From: Lachnospiraceae bacterium
GTDB taxonomy: Bacteria; Bacillota; Clostridia; Lachnospirales; Lachnospiraceae
DNA length: 64,000 nt
Assembly (NCBI GenBank): GCA_017618075.1
Contig: JAFZUY010000012.1
Coordinates: 1 to 64,000 of the forward strand
Direction: 5' to 3'
Part shown: positions 26,570 to 36,338 of the stretch, piece by piece
Position numbering within the stretch: the stretch's first letter is position 1
Layout: each line of letters begins with the position of its first letter
Made by a program: the position numbers and the translations under genes
The notes under the pieces: model-generated
The model's input: only the letters and a program-made list of their open reading frames with translations
Database searches by the model: none
What the model was told of the DNA's origin: nothing

Positions 26570-27433
26570 ATGAAAGATTTTTTAAGGGAAATGAAAAGCT
26601 ATCCGGGAATCGGAGCCAAACTTTTAACTTATAAAAGAGAGATAAAACCCACCAAGGTTAGTCTCCAGGACAGTAAGGAAGTGTATTTTCTTCATTTTGC
26701 TCCGCCCGTAAAAAAGCATTCCGAGATAGTAATTTATATCCACGGAGGCGGATGGAACAGCAAGTCTCCCAGAGACTTTGAATTCATCGGTCAGAGAATA
26801 GCCAAGGAAGGCTACGAATGTGTTCTCATGGGCTACAGAAAGGTTCCGGGAGCTCATTACAACCAGATAATCGATGATGTATGCATCGAATACAAGGCTG
26901 TTTTAAAATATCTTAAGGGCAAGGAAATCGAAGCCAACCGCGTAATCATCATGGGCTCATCCGCAGGCGCACATTTGGGTTCGCTTCTTGTGTACGATAA
27001 GAGCCTTCATGCAAAATACAGAATCGGTGCCAGGAGATTCGTGGGCTTTATCGGACTTGCAGGCCCCTATTGCTTTGAAGGAAAACTTCCATGGGCACTT
27101 AATCAGCTTGTAAGCGATTTGTTTGAAAAGGATCAGGACTGGAAGGAAGGCGAGCCTTATTCAAAGCTTGATCTGCTTACACCCGGCGATATAGAAACAA
27201 CCATTCCGATGTATCTTATTCAAAGCGATCATGACGGCGTGCTTGATATGAAGCATACGCTTGTATTTGCCAGAAAGGCCATGGAAATGAATATGCCTGT
27301 GACATTTTACAAGGTTCTTGATTCAAAGAATACACATTCATATTACTCGACGGCTGTTTTCTTTGACGATTTAACCAAGAGCAGAACGCTTCAGACGATA
27401 TTTAATTACCTCGGTCAGCTGACAGAGGATTGA
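26570..27433 (+). CDS. Alpha/beta hydrolase (HSL/esterase-lipase type)
   Basis: The product is 287 residues when started at 26570, which follows AAAGGA at 5 bp; the ATG at 26552 has no such site. HGGGW gives the oxyanion hole, GSSAG the nucleophile serine, and the Asp and His are probably in QSDHDG and KNTHSYY. This fits the hormone-sensitive-lipase-like carboxylesterase group and could be an intracellular acetyl-xylan-oligomer esterase next to the GH10 gene. Substrate not determined. Confidence 0.85.
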   Translation: MKDFLREMKSYPGIGAKLLTYKREIKPTKVSLQDSKEVYFLHFAPPVKKHSEIVIYIHGGGWNSKSPRDFEFIGQRIAKEGYECVLMGYRKVPGAHYNQIIDDVCIEYKAVLKYLKGKEIEANRVIIMGSSAGAHLGSLLVYDKSLHAKYRIGARRFVGFIGLAGPYCFEGKLPWALNQLVSDLFEKDQDWKEGEPYSKLDLLTPGDIETTIPMYLIQSDHDGVLDMKHTLVFARKAMEMNMPVTFYKVLDSKNTHSYYSTAVFFDDLTKSRTLQTIFNYLGQLTED

Positions 27434-27481
27434 TTCTTTTAGGATGATGAATAAATGAAAAATTATAATTGAGGAGGGCGT

Positions 27482-28735
27482 ATGGATTTTTCACACAGAA
27501 AGGTAAGCAAAGTCATTAAACTGACAAACGAAAACAACGAGCCTCTTAAAAACGAAAAGGTTCGTATCGCGCTAAAGAAGCATGAGTTTCTTTTCGGCTG
27601 CGGTGCTTTTGATACAATGCCTTATATGATGGCAAAAGATCCCGCACTTGCAGGCAGACTGCCTTCGGGTATTTTTGAAAATAAAGATTTAATCGAAAAA
27701 GCCGAAGACGGAATGAAAAAGTGGCTTGATCTTTTCAACTACGGAACACTTCCTTTTTACTGGGGAAATTATGAAAGGGAAGAAGGCAAAACCGACGAAG
27801 AGCTTCTTTTAAGCGCAGCCAAGTTTTTACAGAGCAAGGGCGTAACGGTCAAAGGCCATCCTTTATGCTGGCACACGGTATGCGCACCATGGCTTATGGA
27901 TTACGACAATTCCACAATCATGAAAAAGCAGCTTGACCGTATTGAGAGAGAAATCAATGCTTTCAAGGGCGTCATCGATATGTGGGACGTAATAAACGAA
28001 GTGGTTATCATGCCCATCTTCGACAAATATGACAATGCGATTACCCGTATCTGCAAGGAAAAGGGCAGAGTCGGCCTCATAAAAGAAGTATTCGACAAAG
28101 CATATTCCTGCAATCCGAACGCAACATTCCTTATAAACGATTTCAACACATCGATTTCCTATGAAATCCTTATCGACGGATGTTTATCCGCAGGCGTGCC
28201 CATTTCGGCCATCGGTATTCAGTCCCATCAGCATCAGGGCTACTGGGGCAGAGAAAAAGTTGAGGAAGTGCTTGAGAGATTTTCACATTTCGGACTGCCT
28301 ATTCATTTTACGGAGAATACTTTTGTTTCGGGCGACCTAATCCCTGAGTACATCGAGGATTTAAACGACTGGCAGGTGCCTGAATGGCCTTCAACTCCCG
28401 AGGGAGAGGAAAGACAGGCAGATAACCTAAAAGAAATGTACAGCCTTCTTTTTGCACATCCTCAGGTTAAGGCAATTACCACCTGGGACTTTAAAGACGG
28501 TGCATGGCTTGGTGCACCGAGCGGTTTCTTAAGAAAGGACGGCTCCTTAAAACCCGCATACGAGACTCTTTACAACCTGGTTAAAAAAGAGTGGAGTACC
28601 GACGAAATCCTTACCACAGACGAAAACGGATTCGTTAAAATCGATGCTTTTAAGGGCGATTACATAATCGAGGCCGCAGGTAAGAGCATGACGGCCAAAT
28701 TCGCAGAAGACGGCGAAGAAAAAATCACTATTTAA
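27482..28735 (+). CDS. Cytoplasmic GH10 xylanase/xylosidase-like enzyme
   Basis: The product is 417 residues with no signal peptide. GH10 hallmarks: GHPLCWHT (subsite -1 region), DVINEV with acid/base E173, QSHQHQGYWG, and E278 in HFTENTF at the nucleophile position. The nucleophile strand is FTEN rather than the usual TELD, so specificity may differ. About 45 N-terminal and 60 C-terminal residues look beta-rich. Its likely role is cleaving imported xylo-oligosaccharides. GAGGAGG precedes the start. Confidence 0.88.
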   Translation: MDFSHRKVSKVIKLTNENNEPLKNEKVRIALKKHEFLFGCGAFDTMPYMMAKDPALAGRLPSGIFENKDLIEKAEDGMKKWLDLFNYGTLPFYWGNYEREEGKTDEELLLSAAKFLQSKGVTVKGHPLCWHTVCAPWLMDYDNSTIMKKQLDRIEREINAFKGVIDMWDVINEVVIMPIFDKYDNAITRICKEKGRVGLIKEVFDKAYSCNPNATFLINDFNTSISYEILIDGCLSAGVPISAIGIQSHQHQGYWGREKVEEVLERFSHFGLPIHFTENTFVSGDLIPEYIEDLNDWQVPEWPSTPEGEERQADNLKEMYSLLFAHPQVKAITTWDFKDGAWLGAPSGFLRKDGSLKPAYETLYNLVKKEWSTDEILTTDENGFVKIDAFKGDYIIEAAGKSMTAKFAEDGEEKITI

Positions 28736-28806
28736 ACTGCCCATTTTTATATGGCGAAAAATTATAGAAAAAACAGGGATAAAAACTTGTTTTTTCTTTT
28801 TTTGCG

Positions 28807-28836
28807 TTGAAGATTAATGGACAAATTTGATATAAT
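28807..28836 (+). promoter_or_regulatory. Promoter of the secreted xylanase gene
   Basis: TTGAAG and a perfect TATAAT are spaced 18 bp apart, 50 bp before the start at 28886. Confidence 0.75.
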
Positions 28837-28885
28837 TCTGCTATATGTGAAAATTTGATTTCACTAGGGAGCAAGGAGGAAAAAA

Positions 28886-31800
28886 ATGAGCAGAAAAATC
28901 ATGGCTTTTGTGATGGCTGCACTTCTGTTTGTCGGTTCATTTGCCTTATTTTTACCGATTACAGCTAAGGCTGCACCTTCAGAAAAGACTTACACTTTCT
29001 CAGATCTGAAATCCACTATGGAGTACGGATTGACATCAAGTGTAAACGGAGACGGTGAACTGGAGATTTCTTTCCAGGATCAGTACAAGTCTCAGTTTTA
29101 CGCAATCCCTTCGGATATCGACCCCGATACAATCACCAAGGTTGTATTTGATGTAACAAGCGGTAATGCGGGAGACCTTGCATTCAAACTTCATACACAG
29201 GCCGACTATGATTCCGACAACAAGGGAGGCACCCCTGTATCTTACGGTAGTCCTACGATTATCCCCGATACAAAAGGATGCAAATATTTTTCAATTATGT
29301 CTATGAATACGGGTACAACCAAAGCTACCGTAGCTTCGGTTACATTTACCGTATCCGGTGAAGGCAACCCTCCCGGGGACGAAGCAGACGCACTTGAAGC
29401 ACCCTCTGTAGAAGGTGAGAACCTTTTAAAGAACGGTAACTTCGAAGATGCTGACGTTTCCATGTGGGGAGCTGAAATAGAAAACGCAAAGATTACTACA
29501 GCAGTCAGTGATACACCTATCGTAGGCGATATTACAACTTACGGTGTAATCGACGGCAGAACCAGACCTTATGACTGTTTCGGTTACGATGTAACGGATA
29601 TCGTTGAAAACGGTGCAACATATGCATACTGCTTCTATGTAATGCTTACAGATGATTACAACGGAGCACCCGCTACACAGCGTCAGGTTGATTTTGCTCC
29701 TTATATTACATCAGGCGGAAGCACCAATTATCTCGGTTCTTACTCACCTGAAATCTCAGGTTCTTCAAGCCAGCAGCTTGAGCCCAACGTTTGGACCAAA
29801 TTCGAAGGTACTTTCAAAGTATCTGCTGCAGGCGATATTGAAAAAGTTGTTTTAAGATTCCTTGAGCAGGGCGAAAACTATGGTGAGGGCGACTGCGTTA
29901 AAGGTAAGTATTATCTTACAGGCGCTTCCTTCATTAACTTAAATCTCGGTTCCAAGACAATCGAATCAAGCATTCCCAACCTTAAGGATGCTCTTACAAA
30001 AGATTTCGGCGATGACATGATCTGCGGTACATCCCTTTCAGGTTCCGAAATCAACGATAAAGTTCTTATGCAGTTGGTTGAAAAGCATTTCAACGCTGTT
30101 ACACTCGGCAACGAATTAAAGCCCGATTCACATATCGGTTATTCAATCAGAGGAACAGAGGAAGCTACAATCGATGGTCAGACAATCACTGTTCCCGTAC
30201 TTGATTACTCAAATGCAGAGAGATACCTTGATTATTTCCTTGCATGGAACGAAGAACATCCCGACCAGAAAATCAGAATCAGAGGTCACGTTCTCGTATG
30301 GCATTCACAGACACCCGAATGGTTCTTCCATGAGGATTATGATGCAAACAAGCCTTACGTATCTCCCGAAGTTATGACACTTCGTCAGGAATGGTATATT
30401 AAGTCCGTTCTTGAGCATTACGTAGGTGCAGACAGCAAGTACAAAGATCTCTTCTACGGATGGGATGTTGTAAACGAAGCAGTCAGCGACGGAACAGGAA
30501 CATACAGAAATGATTCCGAAGGTTCAAGCTGGTGGGCAGTTTACAAGAGTAACGAATTCATTATCAATGCATTTAAGTTTGCCAACAAATATGCTCCCGC
30601 AGATGTAGAGCTTTACTACAATGATTACAATGACTGTACACCCGGTAAGGTTGAAGGTATCGTAAAACTCCTTGAAGATGTTAAGGCGGCAGAAGGTACA
30701 AGAATCGACGGTATGGGTATGCAGGGCCACTACGATAACGAATATCCTACAACCGATCAGTTCGTATCTGCAGCTTCCAAGTACGGCGCAGTAGTAGGCA
30801 AGATTATGCTTACAGAAGTTGACTTTAAGTCTTCAAGCGCTTATGACGGAACAGCAGCTACACTTCAGGGCGAATATACAAGACAGGCTTACAGATATAA
30901 AGCTCTTTACGATGCAATGAAGTATGTTGATTCCAACACTCTTGCAGACGTTACAGGCTTTACTGTATGGGGCGTTATCGACGGTAACTCATGGCTTCAG
31001 GCTTACACAGGCGTAGGCGGCGGCGTAACAGACGGCAGCCCTCAGTGTCCTCTTCTTTTCGATGATGACTTAAAGGCTAAACCCGCATTCTGGGCACTTG
31101 CAGATCCTTCAAAGCTTGAGCCCGAAACAAAGGCTATTTCAATTAGTCAGGCATTAGTTGATGATTTCTCACAGGCTCAGGAATACAAATTCTCAGGCGC
31201 TAATGCAAACATTCAGTTTAAGGCTATTTGGAATGAAGGCCAGGTTCAGTTCTTGGTAACAGTATGGGATACTGCTCAGAATGAAACCGACGGCGTAAAG
31301 GTTTATGTAGATAAATACAATTCAAAATCCAAAGGAATCAAGACCAAGATGGTTGAGGCTTTAAGAAAAGATGTACCTTCAACCGATGACGGTAAGTATG
31401 GTGTTATCATCAACGTTCCCGTAGATACAGCAGAAGCAAATGCAGTAATAGGATTTGATATTGTAGTTACAAACGATACAGAAACAGTTGCATTTAATGA
31501 TGCTACAATGACGCAGGATACATCCTCCAAGTTCTATGCAGAAGGTATGCTTAAGCCCTTCATGTTTATTCCTAAGGGAACAGCTACTATCGACGGTGAG
31601 ATGGAAGATGCATGGAACGGCGCTGTAGAAGTTAAGCTTGGCAACAAGACTGATAACCCTAACGCTACAGCAGTTGTTAAACTTCTCTGGGATGAAGAAT
31701 ACTTATATGCTTATGCAACAGTAACAGATTCAGATCTTAACAAGGATTCGGAACAGGTTCATGAGCAGGATTCATTCGAAATCTTTATCGATGAAATCAA

Positions 31801-32503
31801 CTCCAAGGCAGCAGAGTATAATGATGCCACAAAGCAGTACAGAATTAACTATGCTAACGATCATTCATTCAACGGTGATAAGTGTACCGAAGAAAATGAA
31901 ACAACATTTGCTAAGACAACAGATACAGGTTACATCGTGGAAGGTGCGTTCAAGTGGACCGAAGTTACACCCAAGGCAGGCGACTACATCGGTATCGAAC
32001 TTCAGATTAACGATGCTGATTCAAACGCAGTAAGAATCGGTACGGTTACATGGAACGACATCACAAACCAGTGCTGGTCATCTCCTGCATGCTACGGAAC
32101 AGGTATGCTCGTAGATTCACTCGGTTCGGCTCAGACAATCGGAGCAGGCACAGGTGAAGGAAATGATACAGACGAAGGTAACGGCAATTCGAAGAGCAAA
32201 GTAGGTCTCTTCGCAGGAATCGCTGCAGCAGCAGTTCTTGCAGGCGCAGCAGCATTCATTTCACTTAAGAAGCAGCCCGAAGATGAAGAATCTTCAAGTG
32301 AAGAAGAAGCTCCCGGCGAAAACTTCGACGAAGGCGAAATAAAGAGTGAAGAAGCTCCCGCTGAAGAAGAGGCTGCAGAAGCTGAGGCTCCCACAGAGGA
32401 AGCAGAAGCAGAGGAAGCTCCTGCAGAAGAAGAGGCAGCTGAAGAGGCAGCTGAAGAAGCTCTTGCTGAAGAAGAAGCCGAAGAAGAAAAGCCCGAAGAA
32501 TAA
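28886..32503 (+). CDS. Secreted multidomain GH10 endo-xylanase with CBM modules and membrane anchor
   Basis: The product is 1205 residues and probably hydrolyses beta-1,4-xylan outside the cell. The order is: signal peptide (to about residue 30), a beta-rich module (about 31-155), a CBM4/CBM22-like carbohydrate-binding module (ENLLKNGNFED, about 170-350), a GH10 catalytic domain (about 360-760) with HVLVWHSQTPEWF, acid/base E531 in DVVNEAV and nucleophile E644 in MLTEVDF, then a beta-rich domain and a CBM9-like module (GTATIDGEMEDAWNGA, about 900-1080). A TM helix at about 1106-1127 is followed by KK and a 76-residue Glu/Ala-rich tail. GGAGG precedes the start. Confidence 0.93.
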   Translation: MSRKIMAFVMAALLFVGSFALFLPITAKAAPSEKTYTFSDLKSTMEYGLTSSVNGDGELEISFQDQYKSQFYAIPSDIDPDTITKVVFDVTSGNAGDLAFKLHTQADYDSDNKGGTPVSYGSPTIIPDTKGCKYFSIMSMNTGTTKATVASVTFTVSGEGNPPGDEADALEAPSVEGENLLKNGNFEDADVSMWGAEIENAKITTAVSDTPIVGDITTYGVIDGRTRPYDCFGYDVTDIVENGATYAYCFYVMLTDDYNGAPATQRQVDFAPYITSGGSTNYLGSYSPEISGSSSQQLEPNVWTKFEGTFKVSAAGDIEKVVLRFLEQGENYGEGDCVKGKYYLTGASFINLNLGSKTIESSIPNLKDALTKDFGDDMICGTSLSGSEINDKVLMQLVEKHFNAVTLGNELKPDSHIGYSIRGTEEATIDGQTITVPVLDYSNAERYLDYFLAWNEEHPDQKIRIRGHVLVWHSQTPEWFFHEDYDANKPYVSPEVMTLRQEWYIKSVLEHYVGADSKYKDLFYGWDVVNEAVSDGTGTYRNDSEGSSWWAVYKSNEFIINAFKFANKYAPADVELYYNDYNDCTPGKVEGIVKLLEDVKAAEGTRIDGMGMQGHYDNEYPTTDQFVSAASKYGAVVGKIMLTEVDFKSSSAYDGTAATLQGEYTRQAYRYKALYDAMKYVDSNTLADVTGFTVWGVIDGNSWLQAYTGVGGGVTDGSPQCPLLFDDDLKAKPAFWALADPSKLEPETKAISISQALVDDFSQAQEYKFSGANANIQFKAIWNEGQVQFLVTVWDTAQNETDGVKVYVDKYNSKSKGIKTKMVEALRKDVPSTDDGKYGVIINVPVDTAEANAVIGFDIVVTNDTETVAFNDATMTQDTSSKFYAEGMLKPFMFIPKGTATIDGEMEDAWNGAVEVKLGNKTDNPNATAVVKLLWDEEYLYAYATVTDSDLNKDSEQVHEQDSFEIFIDEINSKAAEYNDATKQYRINYANDHSFNGDKCTEENETTFAKTTDTGYIVEGAFKWTEVTPKAGDYIGIELQINDADSNAVRIGTVTWNDITNQCWSSPACYGTGMLVDSLGSAQTIGAGTGEGNDTDEGNGNSKSKVGLFAGIAAAAVLAGAAAFISLKKQPEDEESSSEEEAPGENFDEGEIKSEEAPAEEEAAEAEAPTEEAEAEEAPAEEEAAEEAAEEALAEEEAEEEKPEE

Positions 32504-32544
32504 TCATTTAGAAACTATTTGATATTTCGATAAAGGTGATTGAA

Positions 32545-32590
32545 AGACCACGCAGAATATGTAACAATGTTTTGCGTGGTCTAATTATTT
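32545..32590 (+). terminator. Rho-independent terminator after the xylanase gene
   Basis: AGACCACGCA (32545-32554) pairs with TGCGTGGTCT (32573-32582) across an 18-nt loop, followed by AATTATTTT. It separates the xylanase from the ABC exporter. Confidence 0.78.
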
Positions 32591-32608
32591 TACGTAAAAA
32601 GGTGCGAC

Positions 32609-34426
32609 ATGAAAAAAGAAAAAAATCACGTTATCAAAAATAATTTATATGCCGTGAAAATGCTTTCGAAAATCTGCCCGGCTCTTGTTATAAACAAGGG
32701 CTTTGTAAAAATGGCGGATTATGTTGAATGGCTCTTTTACAGCGGCTTTTACATGAGATTTATTGTATACGGTTTGGAGAACGGTAAATCCTATAATTTC
32801 TTCCTTATTTACCTTGGTGTTTGCGCTTTGGTTTACATGACTATCGAACTTTATTTCTTAATCAACCAGGGTTATGTAGATCCCGTATTTATCAATAAGG
32901 TAAACAATTCGCTCGGAAAACTTTTATTTAATAAGGCTCAGAATGTCGAATTAAGATGTTTTGAGGATACCGAATTTTATAACAAATACACGCTTGCGAT
33001 GGATAAAGCCGATTCGAGGTTAATCGAAACGGTTGATACATTCTGGGGTGTGATTTTCGGTTTCATTGCGGCAATAGTATCATTCGTATTTTTATTCCAG
33101 ATTGATAAATTTGCGGTTCTTTTTGTAATATTCCCGATTATCGGAAACTTTGTTTTCAACAGAAAACTCGGTGTGATTGATTATGAAAGAAACAAGGAAA
33201 TGGCTCTTCATAACCGTAAAAACGCTTACGTAAACAGAGTCATGTATATGCCGGAATACTCAAAGGAAATGAGACTTACCAATGTATTTAACCTCATGAA
33301 GAAAAGATTCAATGAATCCATGGAGGGAATAAGCAAGGTAGCTGAAAAGTATAAGGGCAGAGGTGCAATCAATCATATTTTACGATGCAGCTTTACATTC
33401 AGTTTTATCTTTGAAGGCATGCTTATTTACGGTTCGTACAGAACACTGGTAAGCAAAACCATGATTGCCTCGGAACTTGCGGTTATCACAAGCATGATGG
33501 TTGCATCCACATGGATTTTAATTGAATTTACGGATTCCTGCATGAAGTCCTATCAAAACGGACTCTACATGGATAATTTAAGAAACTTCCTTGAATACGA
33601 AGAAGTAATTCCCGAAGATTATGCAGGCGACAAACCTGCGGAAGAAATCGAATCCATCGAATTTAGAAACGTATGCTTCTCCTATGACGGAAAAGAAAAT
33701 ATCATCGAGAATTTATCGCTTAAGATGGAAGGCAGCAAAACCTACGCACTCGTGGGTTACAACGGTGCAGGCAAATCAACGCTCATAAAACTTCTTTTAC
33801 GATTTTATGATCCTACGAGCGGCGAAATTCTTTTAAACGGAAGAAACATAAAAGAATACGAATTAAAAGAATACAGAAAGCTCTTTGCATGTGCATTTCA
33901 GGATCACATGCTCTTTTCCGCGTCCATAAAAGAAAACGTCCTTATGAGAGAGTGCACTAAAGACGATGACGAAAAGGTTATTAAGGCCTTAAAGAATGCG
34001 GGCGTATACGATAAAGTATCGGAACTTCCCGAAGGCATTGAGACTATAATGACCAAGGAATTCGACGAAAACGGAGCAGTACTTTCGGGTGGCGAATCAC
34101 AGAAGATTGTTGTGGCAAGAGCATTTGCTTCAGACGCATCAGTGAATGTTTTCGACGAGCCTTCAAGTGCGCTGGATCCTATCGCGGAATACGAGCTTTT
34201 CGACAACATCATAAGAAACAAAGAAAAGAAAACAATGCTTTTCATTTCTCACAGATTATCATCAGTTAAAGACGCAGACAGAGTATTTCTTTTATCGGAT
34301 AAAAACATACTTGAAGCCGGCACTCATGAAGAACTCATGAAATTAAACGGCAAATATGCGAATATGTACAGAAAACAGGCTGAGAACTACTTGGCAATAA
34401 ACATCGGAGAGGAGGAAGCGGTATGA
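32609..34426 (+). CDS. ABC exporter half-transporter, subunit 1
   Basis: The product is 605 residues: an N-terminal region with about six membrane helices and a C-terminal ATPase. Walker A is GYNGAGKST (383-391), the signature is LSGGESQK, Walker B is NVFDEPSSALDP, and the H-loop is FISHRLSS. With the next gene it forms a heterodimeric exporter, inferred from their 4-nt overlap and equal size. Both ATPase sites look intact. Substrate (lipid, peptide or drug) unknown. It starts after AAAAGGTG and follows a terminator, so a promoter should lie in the short gap, but I see no clear one. Confidence 0.92.
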   Translation: MKKEKNHVIKNNLYAVKMLSKICPALVINKGFVKMADYVEWLFYSGFYMRFIVYGLENGKSYNFFLIYLGVCALVYMTIELYFLINQGYVDPVFINKVNNSLGKLLFNKAQNVELRCFEDTEFYNKYTLAMDKADSRLIETVDTFWGVIFGFIAAIVSFVFLFQIDKFAVLFVIFPIIGNFVFNRKLGVIDYERNKEMALHNRKNAYVNRVMYMPEYSKEMRLTNVFNLMKKRFNESMEGISKVAEKYKGRGAINHILRCSFTFSFIFEGMLIYGSYRTLVSKTMIASELAVITSMMVASTWILIEFTDSCMKSYQNGLYMDNLRNFLEYEEVIPEDYAGDKPAEEIESIEFRNVCFSYDGKENIIENLSLKMEGSKTYALVGYNGAGKSTLIKLLLRFYDPTSGEILLNGRNIKEYELKEYRKLFACAFQDHMLFSASIKENVLMRECTKDDDEKVIKALKNAGVYDKVSELPEGIETIMTKEFDENGAVLSGGESQKIVVARAFASDASVNVFDEPSSALDPIAEYELFDNIIRNKEKKTMLFISHRLSSVKDADRVFLLSDKNILEAGTHEELMKLNGKYANMYRKQAENYLAINIGEEEAV

Positions 34427-36228
34427 AAAGAACCATAGCTAACCACATCTTCCTCTGGAAAGTCCTTTTTAAGGAAGCTCCCGTTTATATGATTTACGTG
34501 CTCTACAATGCGTTCAGATATCAGTTTATGATCTTCATAGAGCACACACTCGGCATCAGATATGTTTTGCGCTGTGCGGAGTATAATGAGCCGTTTATCA
34601 AGGCGTTTATCGTGGTAGTAATCATTCTTATACTGACCATCATTACATTTACGCCCGACGGATTTTACCAGCAGTGCTGGATTCAGAAGTTCAAGCCGAG
34701 GTTATACAAGGCTTTAAAAGACAAAATGTACGCCAAGGCCGCAGAGCTTGATTTATCCTGCTACGACAATCCCGAATATTACAACGAATTCGTTTTGTCG
34801 GTGGCAGAGTGCGAGAGCACCGTTGACAGATTCCTTGAACTTTTGGATTTCAGCGTTCAGGGCCTCACGATTTTAATATCGAGCGGTATCTTTTATCTGC
34901 TTACGGACTGGACCGGAATCGTGTTTGTTGCGGTATCGTTCTTTATTTCGCTGATATTCAACAAACTGCTTAATAAACTTAATTTCAACTTAAGACTCAA
35001 GGTCAATCCGCTTGAGAGAAAGAGAAACTACGTTGCGAGAGTAATGTATTTAAGGGACTTTGCCAAGGAATTAAGGCTTCATCCCGACATGAAGGATAAG
35101 CTCCTAAAAGAATTCTGTGAGGCAAACGATGTCATCATAAAAGACCAGAAAAAGGTATCTTTTGCGAGAGTTCTTTTGCTGTTTATTTTACGATTTGTTT
35201 TAAACACACTTATTACGGATACGATTTACATGGCGTTCCTCCTTTACAAGGTTGCCATCCTTCATAAGCTCGGCTACTCCGACGCAATCGTTCTCGCAGG
35301 CAGAACCGGAGACTTAAGAAGAAGTATGAGATACATCTCCGATATTCCGGCGAAGGCAAAAGAAAACAGCATGTATATCGACAAAATACGTTCGTTCCTT
35401 GCATATGAACCCGTCATCGTAAAAGACAAAGGTGAAGACGTTGAAAAAGGCTGCAAGAGCTTCGAGCTTCAGAATGTATCCTTCAGATATACACCCGAAT
35501 CAGAAGAAATACTTCACAATATTTCGCTTAAGGTTAACCCCGGCGAAAAGATAGCGATTGTAGGATACAACGGTTCGGGAAAGACCACGCTCATAAAACT
35601 GTTAATGAGACTCTACGATCCGAGCGAGGGTACCATTCTTTACGACGGAAAAGACATAAAAGATTACAACTTAAACAAGTATCACGACAGAATGGGCGTT
35701 GTATTCCAGGATTTCAATATGTACGGCGCATCACTTGCAGAGAACGTTTGTCTTGACGATATCGAGATAAAAGACAATGAAGAACTGAAAGAGAATATAA
35801 AGAAGGCGCTTAAGCGAAGCGGTTTCTCGGAGAGGTTAAATGCTCTTGAAAACGGACTTGAAACAAGTGTTACAACAGAGTTCGACGAAGCAGGCGTGGA
35901 TTTCTCCGGCGGTGAAAGTCAGAAGGTTGCAATTGCGAGAGCATTCTTTAAGGATGCGGACATTCTTATTATGGACGAACCTTCGAGTGCGCTCGATCCG
36001 ATTGCCGAGTACAATTTAAACAAGGCAATGCATGAAGCAGCGGGAGACAAGACCGTATTTTACATATCACACCGTCTTTCAACCACAAGGGATGCGGACC
36101 GAATTATCATGCTTGAAAAGGGCAGAATAATAGAGGAAGGTTCCCACGACGAGCTCTTGAAGAAGAACGGAAAATACGCCGAAATGTGGCGTGTTCAGGC
36201 ATCAAGATACGAGGCTGAAGCCGTATAA
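34423..36228 (+). CDS. ABC exporter half-transporter, subunit 2
   Basis: The product is 601 residues. The N-terminal membrane domain is followed by an ATPase with Walker A GYNGSGKTT (from residue 381), signature FSGGESQK, Walker B ILIMDEPSSALDP and H-loop YISHRLSTT. The ATGA overlap with subunit 1 points to coupled translation and a fixed 1:1 complex. It resembles the previous subunit in organisation but has diverged clearly in the membrane domain. Confidence 0.92.
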   Translation: MKRTIANHIFLWKVLFKEAPVYMIYVLYNAFRYQFMIFIEHTLGIRYVLRCAEYNEPFIKAFIVVVIILILTIITFTPDGFYQQCWIQKFKPRLYKALKDKMYAKAAELDLSCYDNPEYYNEFVLSVAECESTVDRFLELLDFSVQGLTILISSGIFYLLTDWTGIVFVAVSFFISLIFNKLLNKLNFNLRLKVNPLERKRNYVARVMYLRDFAKELRLHPDMKDKLLKEFCEANDVIIKDQKKVSFARVLLLFILRFVLNTLITDTIYMAFLLYKVAILHKLGYSDAIVLAGRTGDLRRSMRYISDIPAKAKENSMYIDKIRSFLAYEPVIVKDKGEDVEKGCKSFELQNVSFRYTPESEEILHNISLKVNPGEKIAIVGYNGSGKTTLIKLLMRLYDPSEGTILYDGKDIKDYNLNKYHDRMGVVFQDFNMYGASLAENVCLDDIEIKDNEELKENIKKALKRSGFSERLNALENGLETSVTTEFDEAGVDFSGGESQKVAIARAFFKDADILIMDEPSSALDPIAEYNLNKAMHEAAGDKTVFYISHRLSTTRDADRIIMLEKGRIIEEGSHDELLKKNGKYAEMWRVQASRYEAEAV

Positions 36229-36240
36229 AAGCCCTAAAAT

Positions 36241-36270
36241 TTGACATCAGTTAACATAATGTGATAAAAT
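36241..36270 (+). promoter_or_regulatory. Promoter of the TM-anchored unknown protein
   Basis: A consensus TTGACA is 18 bp upstream of TAAAAT, ending 68 bp before the start at 36339. Confidence 0.7.
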
Positions 36271-36338
36271 AACATTTACCCGTCGAAATGGCGGGTGTGT
36301 TAAGTATAATCATTTTAGGGATTTTAAAGGAAAATTTT

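Noticed and set aside
32509-32608. Independent promoter for the ABC exporter in the gap after the xylanase
   Set aside because: The space is taken up by the terminator, and I could not find a convincing -35/-10 pair. How the exporter is transcribed remains unresolved.
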